From positions 1 through 6,496 of the forward strand of contig JAPOZE010000462.1 in the NCBI GenBank assembly GCA_026706225.1: a stretch of 6,496 bases of DNA. Reading direction: 5' to 3'. A program made the translations under genes and the position numbers. Shown piece after piece: positions 1-5,294 of the stretch. The DNA is from Acidobacteriota bacterium. Its GTDB lineage: Bacteria > Acidobacteriota > Terriglobia > Versatilivoradales > Versatilivoraceae. A model generated the notes under the pieces. That model did not search any database. It had not been told where the DNA came from and saw nothing but the letters and a program-made list of their open reading frames with translations. The stretch's first letter is position 1. Each line of letters begins with the position of its first letter.

Positions 1-949
1 TTGCGGTTTCCGCGGAAAGCATGAGGGCGTCGGTCCCGTCCAGAATGGCGTTGGCGACATCGGAGGCCTCGGCACGGGTGGGGCGGGGATGGCTGGTCAT
101 GGATTCCAGCATTTGAGTGGCCGTAATCACCGGTTTTCCCGACTGCACGGCGGCCCCGATCAGCTTCTTCTGCAAGAGGGGAACCTGTTCGGCGGGCACC
201 TCTACGCCCAGGTCTCCGCGGGCCACCATGATGCCGTCGGAGACCTCCAGGATGTTTTGCAGGTCGTCCAGCGCCTGAGGTTTTTCGATCTTGGCGATCA
301 GGGGAGGCAGTGCTTCGCGATCGCCCAGCCGCGCCAGCCGTTTTCGCGCCTGCAGCAGGTCCTGGGCCACGCGGACAAACGAGAGCGCCAGGTAGTCGAC
401 TCGGTTCTCGACCGCGAATTGCATGTCGACCTCGTCCTTGGCGGTGACGGCGGGTGCCGATAGGGAAGCGCCGGGCAGGTTGACGCCGGTGCGGCTGCGC
501 ACGGTTCCGCCCGAAACCACTCGCGTGGTCACATCTTCGGAGGAAACTTCCAGCACCTCCAGCACCAGCAGGCCGTCGTCCATCAGGATCCTGTCTCCGC
601 TACGAACGAACCGGTGAAAGGAGGGGGCATCGATGGAGACGGTGTCCCGGTTGCCCTGAACCTTCCGGGTGGTCAGGGTGAATCGCTGCCGGGCCGCCAA
701 CTCGGCGCTGCCCCCCTCGAAGGCCCCCAGGCGCAACTTGGGGCCCTGCAAGTCCACCAGGATGGCTGTCGGGAGATCGAGTTCCTCAGCGATCTTTCGA
801 ATGCTGTGGATGACCCTCCGATGGGAGACATGGTCACCGTGGGACATGTTGAGCCGGAAAACGTCGACCCCGCCCCCGATCAACTGGCGGAGGGCCCGCG
901 CCGAGTCGCTTGCGGGCCCGACGGTAGCCACGATTTTGGTTTTTCGCAT
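1..949 (-). CDS. pyk: Pyruvate kinase, N-terminal 316 residues (3' end outside window)
   Basis: Pyruvate kinase transfers phosphate from phosphoenolpyruvate to ADP in the cytoplasm, the last step of glycolysis. The translation starts [14 protein letters not shown] and carries family hallmarks in order: FRLNMSHG (residues 31-38), DLQGPKLR (66-73), the B-domain (about 75-165), IAKIEKP (218-224, with Lys220 and metal ligand Glu222), MVARGDLG (241-248, with Asp246), [10 protein letters not shown] (275-284) and [17 protein letters not shown] (300-316). The rest of the barrel and the C-terminal domain, about 150 or more residues, lie beyond base 1. An in-frame TGA just upstream fixes the ATG at 947-949. 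Its only Shine-Dalgarno-like stretch, GAGG, is about 13 bases upstream and sits in a possible hairpin (961-985). The gene follows the NYN nuclease gene by 40 bases, which suggests co-transcription. No active-site residue is missing in the visible part. Confidence 0.97.
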   Translation of the reverse strand, partial: MRKTKIVATVGPASDSARALRQLIGGGVDVFRLNMSHGDHVSHRRVIHSIRKIAEELDLPTAILVDLQGPKLRLGAFEGGSAELAARQRFTLTTRKVQGNRDTVSIDAPSFHRFVRSGDRILMDDGLLVLEVLEVSSEDVTTRVVSGGTVRSRTGVNLPGASLSAPAVTAKDEVDMQFAVENRVDYLALSFVRVAQDLLQARKRLARLGDREALPPLIAKIEKPQALDDLQNILEVSDGIMVARGDLGVEVPAEQVPLLQKKLIGAAVQSGKPVITATQMLESMTSHPRPTRAEASDVANAILDGTDALMLSAETA

Positions 950-960
950 CGGTGGCGCGA

Positions 961-985
961 AGCCTCACTGGGAGCCGGCGAGGCT
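961..985 (-). promoter_or_regulatory. Possible hairpin in the nuclease-pyk spacer covering the weak pyk Shine-Dalgarno
   Basis: AGCCTC at 961-966 pairs with GAGGCT at 980-985 around a 13-base loop. On the transcribed strand the arm nearer pyk contains GAGG, the only Shine-Dalgarno-like sequence before the pyk ATG. Folding could therefore limit pyk initiation. The stem is only 6 bp and there is no U-tract, so it is not a terminator. The regulatory role is inferred. Confidence 0.25.
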
Positions 986-989
986 GGAC

Positions 990-3095
990 CTATTCGGCTG
1001 AATCCTGAATCTGGGAGAAGAGGGTAGGTTCCGTGTCGGGAGCCGGTGTCTTGCGGCTCCGGGTTGTTTTGCTGCGGGTGGTTCTCTTTCGGGCAGTCGT
1101 GGTCCTCTTGCGACGTTTGGGGGTGGCGCCGCCGTCCGAGTCCGACTCGGTCACGGGTGCGGCAGCTCCGCTCAGCAGGGGTGCGTCCACGGCCGGCGCC
1201 TCCACCGGGGATGCTTCTTCCACTGAAGCCTGCCCTCCCGCGGCAGGAGTGGCGGCGGCCGCATGGCTCTCCGGAGGCTGCTCCGGTGAGGGTGCGGAAA
1301 CCTCGGCCGGCGGGCCCTCCTCGGCTGCCTTGGCGGCGGACTTGCTGCTTCCGGCGCCTCGACTCCTCGAAGCGCGCCGGCGGGGACGCGCGGCTTTCTT
1401 TTCCACGGGCGGAGATGGCTCGGCGGATGGTTCGGGCGGAGTGGCGGCCCCCGGGGGTGGTTGCTCCACCTCAGCCTGTCCCTCCGCGGGAGAAGCGGTA
1501 GTGGCCGATGCGCTCTCCGCGGGTTGCTCCGGTGGCGGTGCGGCAGGGACCCGGTCCAGCGGTGCAGCCGGGGCCTCGGCCGCCGGGACGGCGGAAGCCT
1601 CCGCCGCAGGCTGCGCTTCTACAGGAGAGCCGGCCGTGGCGGTTGCGCTTTCTGCGGGCTGCTCGGGAGGAGCAACGGGAACCTCCGCCGCAGGAGCTTC
1701 CTCGGCCGCCTTGGCGACGGATTCCTTGCTCCGGGCGCTTCGACTCCTCGAAGCGCGCCGGCGGGGACGGCCCGCTTTCTTTTCGACCGCGGGAGATGGC
1801 TCTGTGGATGGTTCGGTTATAGGGGTTTCCCCCGGGGGAGGCTCCTCCGCCGCAGGCTGCGCTTCTACAGGAGAGCTGGCCGTGGCGGTTGCGCTTTCTG
1901 CGGGCTGCTCGGGAGGAGCAACGGGAACCTCCGCCGCAGGAGCTTCCTCGGCCGCCTTGGCGACGGATTCCTTGCTCCGGGCGCTTCGACTCCTCGAAGC
2001 GCGCCGGCGGGGACGGCCCGCTTTCTTTTCAACCGTGGGAGATGGCTCTGTGGATGTTTCGGCTATAGGGGTATCCCCGGGGAGCGGGCCCTCGGCCGGA
2101 GCTTGGGGTGTTTCCGTCAAGGCCTGGGGCGTTGCTCCGGTTTGAGGGTCGGTGGGTGCGGATTCAACCGGAGGTTGAGATTCGCTCCTGGCTTTCTCCC
2201 GAGTCCCCTGGCGGCGACCGCGGGACGAGCGGGATCTGGTCGGAGCGCTGCTCTTGGCGGCCGATGGCGGGCTCTCGCCCCCGGAGAGGGTGGAATCCGC
2301 CTGCTCTTCGGAAGGCGCCTCCGTCCCGGCGCCATCCCCGCTCACGTTCACGATGTAGCCGCCGCTCTTCTGGTCCTTGGTCAACTGCAGCAGCTTGTTT
2401 TCGGCGGCATCCTCCAACAAGCGGGAAAAGCTCGGATATCCGAAGTAGGTCTCATTGAACGAGGGCAACTTCCGGACCAGAGTCTGCTTGATGACGGAAC
2501 CGTAAATGACTTCCTTGCCTTCCCGCTGCAACGCCTCGAAGGTCTCAACGACCAGGCGCAGGGCCTCGGCCTTCTTGTGAGGCAGTCCGTTCAGCTTGGG
2601 AGCCAGTCGCGTATTCTCGGTGGAGGGCCGGACCAGGTCTTCATAGAAGATGAACTCGTCGCAGTTGTTGATCAACAGGTCGGAAGAGGACTGCTTGACC
2701 CCCATCCCGATGACGTACCGGCCGTATTCCCTCAACTTCGAGACCAGGGGCGAAAAGTCGCTGTCTCCGGAAACCAGGACGAAGGTATCGATGTGATCCC
2801 GCTGATAGGAAAGATCCAGCGCATCCACCACCATTCGGATGTCGGCGCTGTTCTTGCCGCTGTAACGGCTCTGAGGCACGTCGATCAGTTCGATGGCGGC
2901 CTGGTGAAAGGCCCTCTTGAATTCCGTATAGCGATGCCAGTCGGAATAGGCCCGCTTGACGGTGATCTTTCCCTTCTCGACCAGCCGCTTGAGGACCAGG
3001 TCAATGTCGAAATTGCCGTATCGGCTCTCGCGGACACCCATGGCCACGTTCTCAAAGTCGATAAAGACGGCAATTCTTCGTTCGTCGATCTGCAT
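990..3095 (-). CDS. NYN (LabA-like, PIN-fold) putative ribonuclease with OST-HTH domain and long repetitive basic tail
   Basis: This is a 701-residue protein. Residues about 8-155 form an NYN domain, the PIN-like nuclease fold of the LabA/DUF88 family. The acidic, metal-binding type residues are Asp13 in VFIDFEN, Asp85 in SADIRMVVD, and Asp111 and Asp113 in VSGDSDFSPLV. Residues about 172-250 resemble an OST-HTH/LOTUS RNA-binding domain (KAEALRLVVETFEAL, then FGYPSFSRLLEDA). Together these suggest a cytoplasmic RNA-binding nuclease, though the substrate is unknown. Residues 255-701 are low-complexity Ala/Pro/Glu-rich sequence, presumably disordered, with five basic patches: about 286-305, 355-370, 437-452, 564-579 and 659-682. 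Three of these share VEKKA(G/A)RPRRRASRSR. An 82-residue unit is duplicated in tandem (about 336-417 and 418-499). The chain ends TLFSQIQDSAE. An in-frame TAG lies just upstream of the chosen ATG, which has no clear Shine-Dalgarno. Family members with both domains usually lack so long a tail. Family assignment is secure; function is inferred. Confidence 0.93.
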   Translation of the reverse strand: MQIDERRIAVFIDFENVAMGVRESRYGNFDIDLVLKRLVEKGKITVKRAYSDWHRYTEFKRAFHQAAIELIDVPQSRYSGKNSADIRMVVDALDLSYQRDHIDTFVLVSGDSDFSPLVSKLREYGRYVIGMGVKQSSSDLLINNCDEFIFYEDLVRPSTENTRLAPKLNGLPHKKAEALRLVVETFEALQREGKEVIYGSVIKQTLVRKLPSFNETYFGYPSFSRLLEDAAENKLLQLTKDQKSGGYIVNVSGDGAGTEAPSEEQADSTLSGGESPPSAAKSSAPTRSRSSRGRRQGTREKARSESQPPVESAPTDPQTGATPQALTETPQAPAEGPLPGDTPIAETSTEPSPTVEKKAGRPRRRASRSRSARSKESVAKAAEEAPAAEVPVAPPEQPAESATATASSPVEAQPAAEEPPPGETPITEPSTEPSPAVEKKAGRPRRRASRSRSARSKESVAKAAEEAPAAEVPVAPPEQPAESATATAGSPVEAQPAAEASAVPAAEAPAAPLDRVPAAPPPEQPAESASATTASPAEGQAEVEQPPPGAATPPEPSAEPSPPVEKKAARPRRRASRSRGAGSSKSAAKAAEEGPPAEVSAPSPEQPPESHAAAATPAAGGQASVEEASPVEAPAVDAPLLSGAAAPVTESDSDGGATPKRRKRTTTARKRTTRSKTTRSRKTPAPDTEPTLFSQIQDSAE
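1354..1375 (-). other. Coding-region mRNA hairpin, diverged copy
   Basis: This matches the hairpins at 1735-1756 and 1981-2002 in the third, diverged copy of the tail module. One stem base differs. In the transcript the change turns a U-A pair into a U-G wobble, so the 9-bp stem with GGAG loop can still form, although the codon changes from Ser to Gly. An RNA-level role is speculative. Confidence 0.35.
1735..1756 (-). other. Coding-region mRNA hairpin with GGAG loop, copy 1
   Basis: A perfect 9-bp inverted repeat (GCGCTTCGA and TCGAAGCGC) encloses four bases, which read GGAG in the transcript. It lies in the codons for the Arg/Ser block. It may simply be a by-product of coding for alternating Arg and Ser, but the stem is long and is found in all three copies of the module. 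Confidence 0.45.
1981..2002 (-). other. Coding-region mRNA hairpin with GGAG loop, copy 2
   Basis: This is identical to the 9-bp stem and GGAG loop at 1735-1756, displaced by the 246-base repeat period. Because the two units are recent duplicates, this copy is not independent evidence for selection on the structure. Confidence 0.45.
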
Positions 3096-3109
3096 GTCTG
3101 TTGCGCGCT

Positions 3110-3138
3110 AGTGTAACCCAGCCATAAACCGAACACAA
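3110..3138 (-). promoter_or_regulatory. Weak candidate promoter for the NYN nuclease gene
   Basis: On the minus strand TTGTGT (3133-3138) and TACACT (3110-3115) are separated by 17 bases, matching the sigma70 consensus at 3/6 and 4/6 positions. The start would fall about 7 bases before the nuclease ATG. The 147-base spacer upstream of this gene is otherwise empty apart from a 5-bp GC-rich hairpin at 3173-3187 without a U-tract. The match is weak. Confidence 0.25.
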
Positions 3139-3243
3139 TGACCGGTGGGGAATCAGGGTCAGGATGAAGGAAGCGGCGGGAAGCCGCGCCGGGCGAGACG
3201 GCAGGTCATCTGTCGGCCTGCTGGCAGGTCGGATCCTCGGGGA

Positions 3244-4236
3244 TCATCCGGACACGGCCTGTCTCTCGATCCTGCCGGGACCGGAAAGCAGGTGGTTTTC
3301 GGGCGCCAGGTCCAGCCTGGAGAGTTCCTGCAGAAAACCGATGCGGGCAGGTTCGACCCGATCGAGATAGGACGCCTTGAGCGCGTCGAAGTCCGCGATG
3401 GTTCGCTGGCAGCCTCTGGCCAGCCTCATCCTGCCTTTTTGGGTCAGGTAGCGCCGGTGGGATTCCAGTTGGACGATCAGCACGCCATAGTCGTGGGCCC
3501 AACCGATGACGTCCTGCAGGTCCTTGGCCAGCTTGATCGCCCGGCCGAACCGCTGGTCGTAAGCCGCATTCAGGAGTTCCAGGCGGTATCGCAACTTCTT
3601 GGTGTTGATCCTGAGCTCATGCAAACGCGTTTCGTACTCCTCTTCGGAAGGTGTCGCCTGGAAGGCGAAGATCCCGGCGACGTTGTGCCTGAGGTCCCTG
3701 GTGCTGATGCTGAGGAAACCCTCGAACTCCAATTCCTGCCCCACCTGGGTGAGCAACGAGGGTCTCGACCGGCGCATGCGAGCCGTTTCGGCAAACCGGC
3801 TCAGCATGGTTTCGAGGGCGCCCTGGTCGATCTTGCCCACCTGCTTGAGCATCTTTCGCCGCTGGCGCGCCTGTTCAAATTGGAAAATCTCCAGCAGGTA
3901 CTCGTGGGTGGTGCTCAGGATCGGCGAGGGCCCGGGTTGGTAGGCCGCCAGCAGACTGGCGTTGACATCGGTTTCCCGGGGCCGTCCCAGGACCCGGGTG
4001 ATGTTCCTGACCGATGAAAGCACCTTCTTCAGCTTTCTGGGGGCATAGAAGGCGCTGAACACCCGAAAGCACTCGCGCAGCCGGCGAGAGGCCACCCGCA
4101 TGTCGTGAAGGTGCTCGATATCCTTTCCCTCCCGAGTGCCGGCAGCCTGGGCGAACATGGCTCTCACCCAATAGAGGGCCGACTCCGCCGCGAAGCCCCG
4201 GATGTCCTTATTTTTCAATGGGATGGCCGTCTTCAT
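3244..4236 (-). CDS. CHAD domain-containing protein
   Basis: This is a 330-residue, alpha-helical, Arg/Lys-rich protein with the conserved histidine alpha-helical (CHAD) domain over nearly its whole length. Hallmarks are HDMRVASRRLR (44-54), LGRPRETDV (83-91), the second-half HELRINTKKLRYRLE (206-220) and the LQDVIGWAHD motif (240-249). The two His-x-x-Arg helices are the basic surface that in studied CHAD proteins binds inorganic polyphosphate. Here polyphosphate binding is inferred from the family. There is no fused CYTH domain and no signal peptide, so it is probably cytoplasmic. No polyphosphate kinase gene lies in the window. The ATG at 4234-4236 is the first in frame and gives a full-length domain, although no clear Shine-Dalgarno precedes it. 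It lies 148 bases upstream of the NYN gene in the same direction, so read-through into it is possible but unproven. Confidence 0.95.
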   Translation of the reverse strand: MKTAIPLKNKDIRGFAAESALYWVRAMFAQAAGTREGKDIEHLHDMRVASRRLRECFRVFSAFYAPRKLKKVLSSVRNITRVLGRPRETDVNASLLAAYQPGPSPILSTTHEYLLEIFQFEQARQRRKMLKQVGKIDQGALETMLSRFAETARMRRSRPSLLTQVGQELEFEGFLSISTRDLRHNVAGIFAFQATPSEEEYETRLHELRINTKKLRYRLELLNAAYDQRFGRAIKLAKDLQDVIGWAHDYGVLIVQLESHRRYLTQKGRMRLARGCQRTIADFDALKASYLDRVEPARIGFLQELSRLDLAPENHLLSGPGRIERQAVSG

Positions 4237-4270
4237 GGCGCGTAAGTACGGAGGGTTGCCGCAGACGGAA

Positions 4271-4307
4271 CCGCCGGGCGCCTGGAGCCCGGTCGGGTTA
4301 TTTCTTT
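4271..4307 (+). terminator. Terminator-like hairpin facing into the intergenic gap
   Basis: CCGGGC (4274-4279) pairs with GCCCGG (4287-4292) around a 7-base loop. Allowing a one-base bulge, CCG (4271-4273) extends the stem against CGG (4294-4296). It is followed by GTTATTTCTTT at 4297-4307. On the plus strand this looks like an intrinsic terminator, yet no plus-strand gene precedes it. It may stop antisense transcription through the CHAD gene, or act as a hairpin in the CHAD 5' leader. Confidence 0.35.
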
Positions 4308-4317
4308 ACGGAATCTT

Positions 4318-4326
4318 AATATAGCA
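4318..4326 (-). promoter_or_regulatory. Candidate extended -10 promoter for the CHAD gene
   Basis: On the minus strand TGCTATATT fits an extended -10 element (TGn followed by a TATAAT-like hexamer) inside the only AT-rich patch upstream of the CHAD gene. No convincing -35 box is present. The predicted leader is about 75 bases and would include the hairpin at 4271-4296. Confidence 0.3.
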
Positions 4327-4475
4327 TACGGCGGCGGACCTGCCGGTAGCAGATACCAGGCCAATCCGCGCCCTGGTTGATCGAACGCCTGAGATTCGAG
4401 CCTCCGGTTCAGGCAAGCCGCGCCCCCGCCCCCCACGACGGGACAGATCATTGGAAGGTGAAACAAAGGTTGGTC

Positions 4476-4504
4476 AAGAAGAAGAAACCCAAGCGGCCAC
4501 CTGG
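4476..4504 (-). terminator. Probable intrinsic terminator of higBA
   Basis: About 30 bases after the higA stop, the transcribed strand reads CCAGG, a 6-base loop, then CTTGG (a 5-bp stem with one G-U pair; 4489-4504). One G follows, then the U-rich tract TTTCTTCTTCTT (4476-4487). Placement and tract fit a rho-independent terminator, but the stem is short. Confidence 0.45.
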
Positions 4505-4533
4505 AAGATCAATAGAGGCAGGTAGGGATCCAT

Positions 4534-4845
4534 CTAGGCCGCCACCTCCTCACGAGGTGTTACTTCCTCATCGAGGCGGTCCTCCAGGAAGTCCTCGGCG
4601 ACCTCGATCTCGTAAAGCGCCTGTAGATTCATCCAGTATGAAGCCGAGAGACCAAAGTATCGACCTAGGCGCAGGGCCGTGTCGGCTGTGATCCCCCGCT
4701 TGCCACGCACGATTTCACTGATTCGCAACGGCTTTACTGAAAGATTCTTGGCAAGTCGATACTGAGTAATGCCCATCGGCTTCATGAACTCTTCGCGCAG
4801 AATCACCCCGGGGTGGATGGGCTTCAAGCTCTTGTCTCGTTTCAT
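4534..4845 (-). CDS. higA: HigA-type antitoxin (XRE-family helix-turn-helix)
   Basis: This 103-residue protein belongs to the HigA/VapI addiction-module antidote family. It shows the family's opening HPGVILREEF (11-20), a helix-turn-helix over about 26-62 (ITQYRLAKNLSV, then LRISEIVRGKRGITADTALRL), and the characteristic SASYWMNLQALYEI (67-80). An acidic tail follows. The antitoxin neutralises the HigB toxin encoded just upstream and, by family knowledge, represses the operon by binding its promoter through the HTH. The ATG at 4843-4845 is preceded by a near-perfect Shine-Dalgarno with 8-base spacing, and 18 bases separate it from the higB stop. The toxin-first order is typical of hig modules. 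No defect is visible. Confidence 0.95.
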   Translation of the reverse strand: MKRDKSLKPIHPGVILREEFMKPMGITQYRLAKNLSVKPLRISEIVRGKRGITADTALRLGRYFGLSASYWMNLQALYEIEVAEDFLEDRLDEEVTPREEVAA

Positions 4846-4853
4846 CTCCTGGG

Positions 4854-4861
4854 CCTCCTTT
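4854..4861 (-). promoter_or_regulatory. Strong Shine-Dalgarno of higA
   Basis: AAAGGAGG lies 8 bases before the higA ATG and begins inside the stop-codon region of higB. It contrasts with higB, which has no Shine-Dalgarno at all, and would favour antitoxin synthesis from the shared mRNA. Confidence 0.85.
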
Positions 4862-4863
4862 CT

Positions 4864-5145
4864 CTAGTGGTAATCCACTATTTCAACATCGTAGGCATCT
4901 CCACTTTCCCAACGGAAGCAGATCCGCCACTGTCTGTTGATCCGAATGCTGTACTGACCCTTCCTGCTCCCTGCCAGTGCTTCCAATCGATTGGAGGGAG
5001 GCACTCTCAACTGATTAAGGGATTCGGATACATGCAGGATTCTCAGCTTGATTCTGGCAGTTTGCTTGACGCTTGAGGGAAACTTCCGCGTCAGCCGTCG
5101 TCGCCAGAGTTTTTCAGTCTCCTTGCAACAAAATCCCTTGATCAT
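4864..5145 (-). CDS. higB: HigB-type toxin (RelE/ParE superfamily mRNA interferase)
   Basis: This 93-residue basic protein has the usual length for HigB/RelE toxins. Family features include the start MIKGFCCKETEKLW, RLEALAGSRKGQYSIRIN (53-70), RQWRICFRW (71-79) and the C-terminal YDVEIVDYH (85-93). Family members bind the ribosome and cut mRNA in the A site, and that activity is inferred here. The reading frame stays open upstream to base 5304, but the added residues resemble nothing in the family and would overlap vapB. A strong promoter also ends 6 bases before the ATG at 5143-5145, so translation most likely starts there on a leaderless transcript. It forms an operon with higA and is divergent from vapBC. 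Confidence 0.93.
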   Translation of the reverse strand: MIKGFCCKETEKLWRRRLTRKFPSSVKQTARIKLRILHVSESLNQLRVPPSNRLEALAGSRKGQYSIRINRQWRICFRWESGDAYDVEIVDYH

Positions 5146-5151
5146 GGCCGG

Positions 5152-5180
5152 ATAATACCGATCAGCGATAATACTGTCAA
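5152..5180 (-). promoter_or_regulatory. Sigma70-type promoter of higBA, predicted leaderless
   Basis: On the minus strand TTGACA (5175-5180) is followed after 17 bases by TATTAT (5152-5157), a consensus -35 and a 5/6 -10. With the usual 6-base gap, the transcript would begin at base 5145, the A of the higB ATG. The -35 box lies inside the direct repeat at 5163-5196, while the -10 lies outside it. A second GATAATAC motif at 5167-5174 duplicates the -10-region sequence at 5151-5158. Confidence 0.7.
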
Positions 5181-5196
5181 ACGGTAATAGGTGGAA
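5163..5196 (+). repeat. 34-base direct repeat, left copy, flanking vapBC
   Basis: The copy begins CAGCGATAATACTGTCAA and matches 6025-6058 at 32 of 34 positions, in the same orientation and 862 bases apart. Weaker similarity continues about 17 bases further right (GTATGTCACCTT against GTAAGTCGCCTT after a one-base shift). The left boundary is sharp and the right one fades. This copy sits between higB and vapB and contains the higB -35 box. It could be a remnant end of a mobile element, a dispersed intergenic repeat, or a recombination scar. Confidence 0.85.
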
Positions 5197-5204
5197 AATA
5201 GGTA

Positions 5205-5226
5205 TGTCACCTTTCGAAGTGTCACC
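5205..5226. promoter_or_regulatory. Paired TGTCACC motifs in the divergent spacer
   Basis: TGTCACC occurs at 5205-5211 and 5220-5226. A further TGTCA lies at 5175-5179, so the three starts are 30 and 15 bases apart. They may be operator half-sites or inner repeats of a mobile-element end. No protein can be assigned to them from sequence. Confidence 0.35.
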
Positions 5227-5256
5227 CCTGTCTGAAATCGTTACACGCCATAGCGG

Positions 5257-5269
5257 CCATTGACAATGG
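5257..5269. promoter_or_regulatory. Palindromic operator candidate over the vapB -35 box
   Basis: CCATTGACAATGG is a perfect 13-base inverted repeat with one central base, and it contains the vapB -35 hexamer TTGACA. VapB antitoxins of the AbrB fold, with or without VapC, commonly repress their own promoters by binding such palindromes. Autorepression here is an inference from position. Confidence 0.5.
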
Positions 5270-5287
5270 TACGTGAAGTGGTATAGT
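5260..5287 (+). promoter_or_regulatory. Sigma70-type promoter of vapBC, predicted leaderless
   Basis: TTGACA (5260-5265), a 16-base spacer and TATAGT (5282-5287) give a near-consensus promoter. The predicted start is base 5294 or 5295, and 5295 is the A of the vapB ATG. The GTG at 5286-5288, which would extend the frame, overlaps the -10 box and cannot be on the transcript from this promoter. Confidence 0.72.
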
Positions 5288-5294
5288 GCATGCC

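Larger units (their letters stand above)
1598..2089 (-). repeat. Tandem duplication, two 246-bp units within the nuclease tail
   Basis: Bases 1598-1843 and 1844-2089 align at an exact offset of 246 bases (82 codons). By eye there are only a handful of substitutions over the first 230 or so bases, then divergence near the right end of each unit. The reading frame is preserved, so each unit adds one copy of the acidic linker plus the RPRRRASRSR block. A third, much more diverged copy lies at about 1200-1465. The near-identity of the first two copies points to a recent duplication or gene conversion. Confidence 0.93.
4237..4533. other. Intergenic region between the CHAD gene and higBA, no gene seen
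   Basis: These 297 bases contain no convincing coding sequence. Besides the candidate promoter and two terminator-like hairpins listed separately, there are two inverted repeats without U-tracts: ACCAGG/CCTGGT at 4355-4360 and 4372-4377, and GCCTGA/TCAGGC at 4387-4392 and 4409-4414. An AT-rich patch at 4298-4328 stands out in the GC-rich background. Confidence 0.6.

Noticed and set aside
89..1027. Several plus-strand open frames opposite pyruvate kinase
   Set aside because: Pyruvate kinase signatures run continuously on the minus strand throughout this interval.
1598..2089. CRISPR array or integron-type repeats for the tail duplication
   Set aside because: The units are contiguous, 246 bases long, in frame and coding. 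There are no short repeats with unique spacers.
1033..2145. Long plus-strand open frame (370 codons) opposite the nuclease tail
   Set aside because: It is Ser/Gly/Ala-rich with no domain and is the antisense image of the repetitive GC-rich tail. Its repeats simply mirror those of the minus-strand gene, whose NYN and OST-HTH domains are clear.
1461..3116. Plus-strand open frame of 551 codons across most of the nuclease gene
   Set aside because: The composition is Arg/Gly/Leu-rich without motifs. Long antisense frames are expected in GC-rich coding DNA, and it lies opposite a well-supported gene.
3145..4017. Plus-strand open frame of 290 codons opposite the CHAD gene
   Set aside because: It has no recognisable domain, while the minus strand carries both CHAD hallmark motifs over the same span.
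4377..4691. Plus-strand frame of 104 codons in the gap before higA
   Set aside because: It is low complexity (Lys/Arg/Pro) with no Shine-Dalgarno, half of it lies antisense to higA, and part is the U-tract of the probable higBA terminator read backwards.
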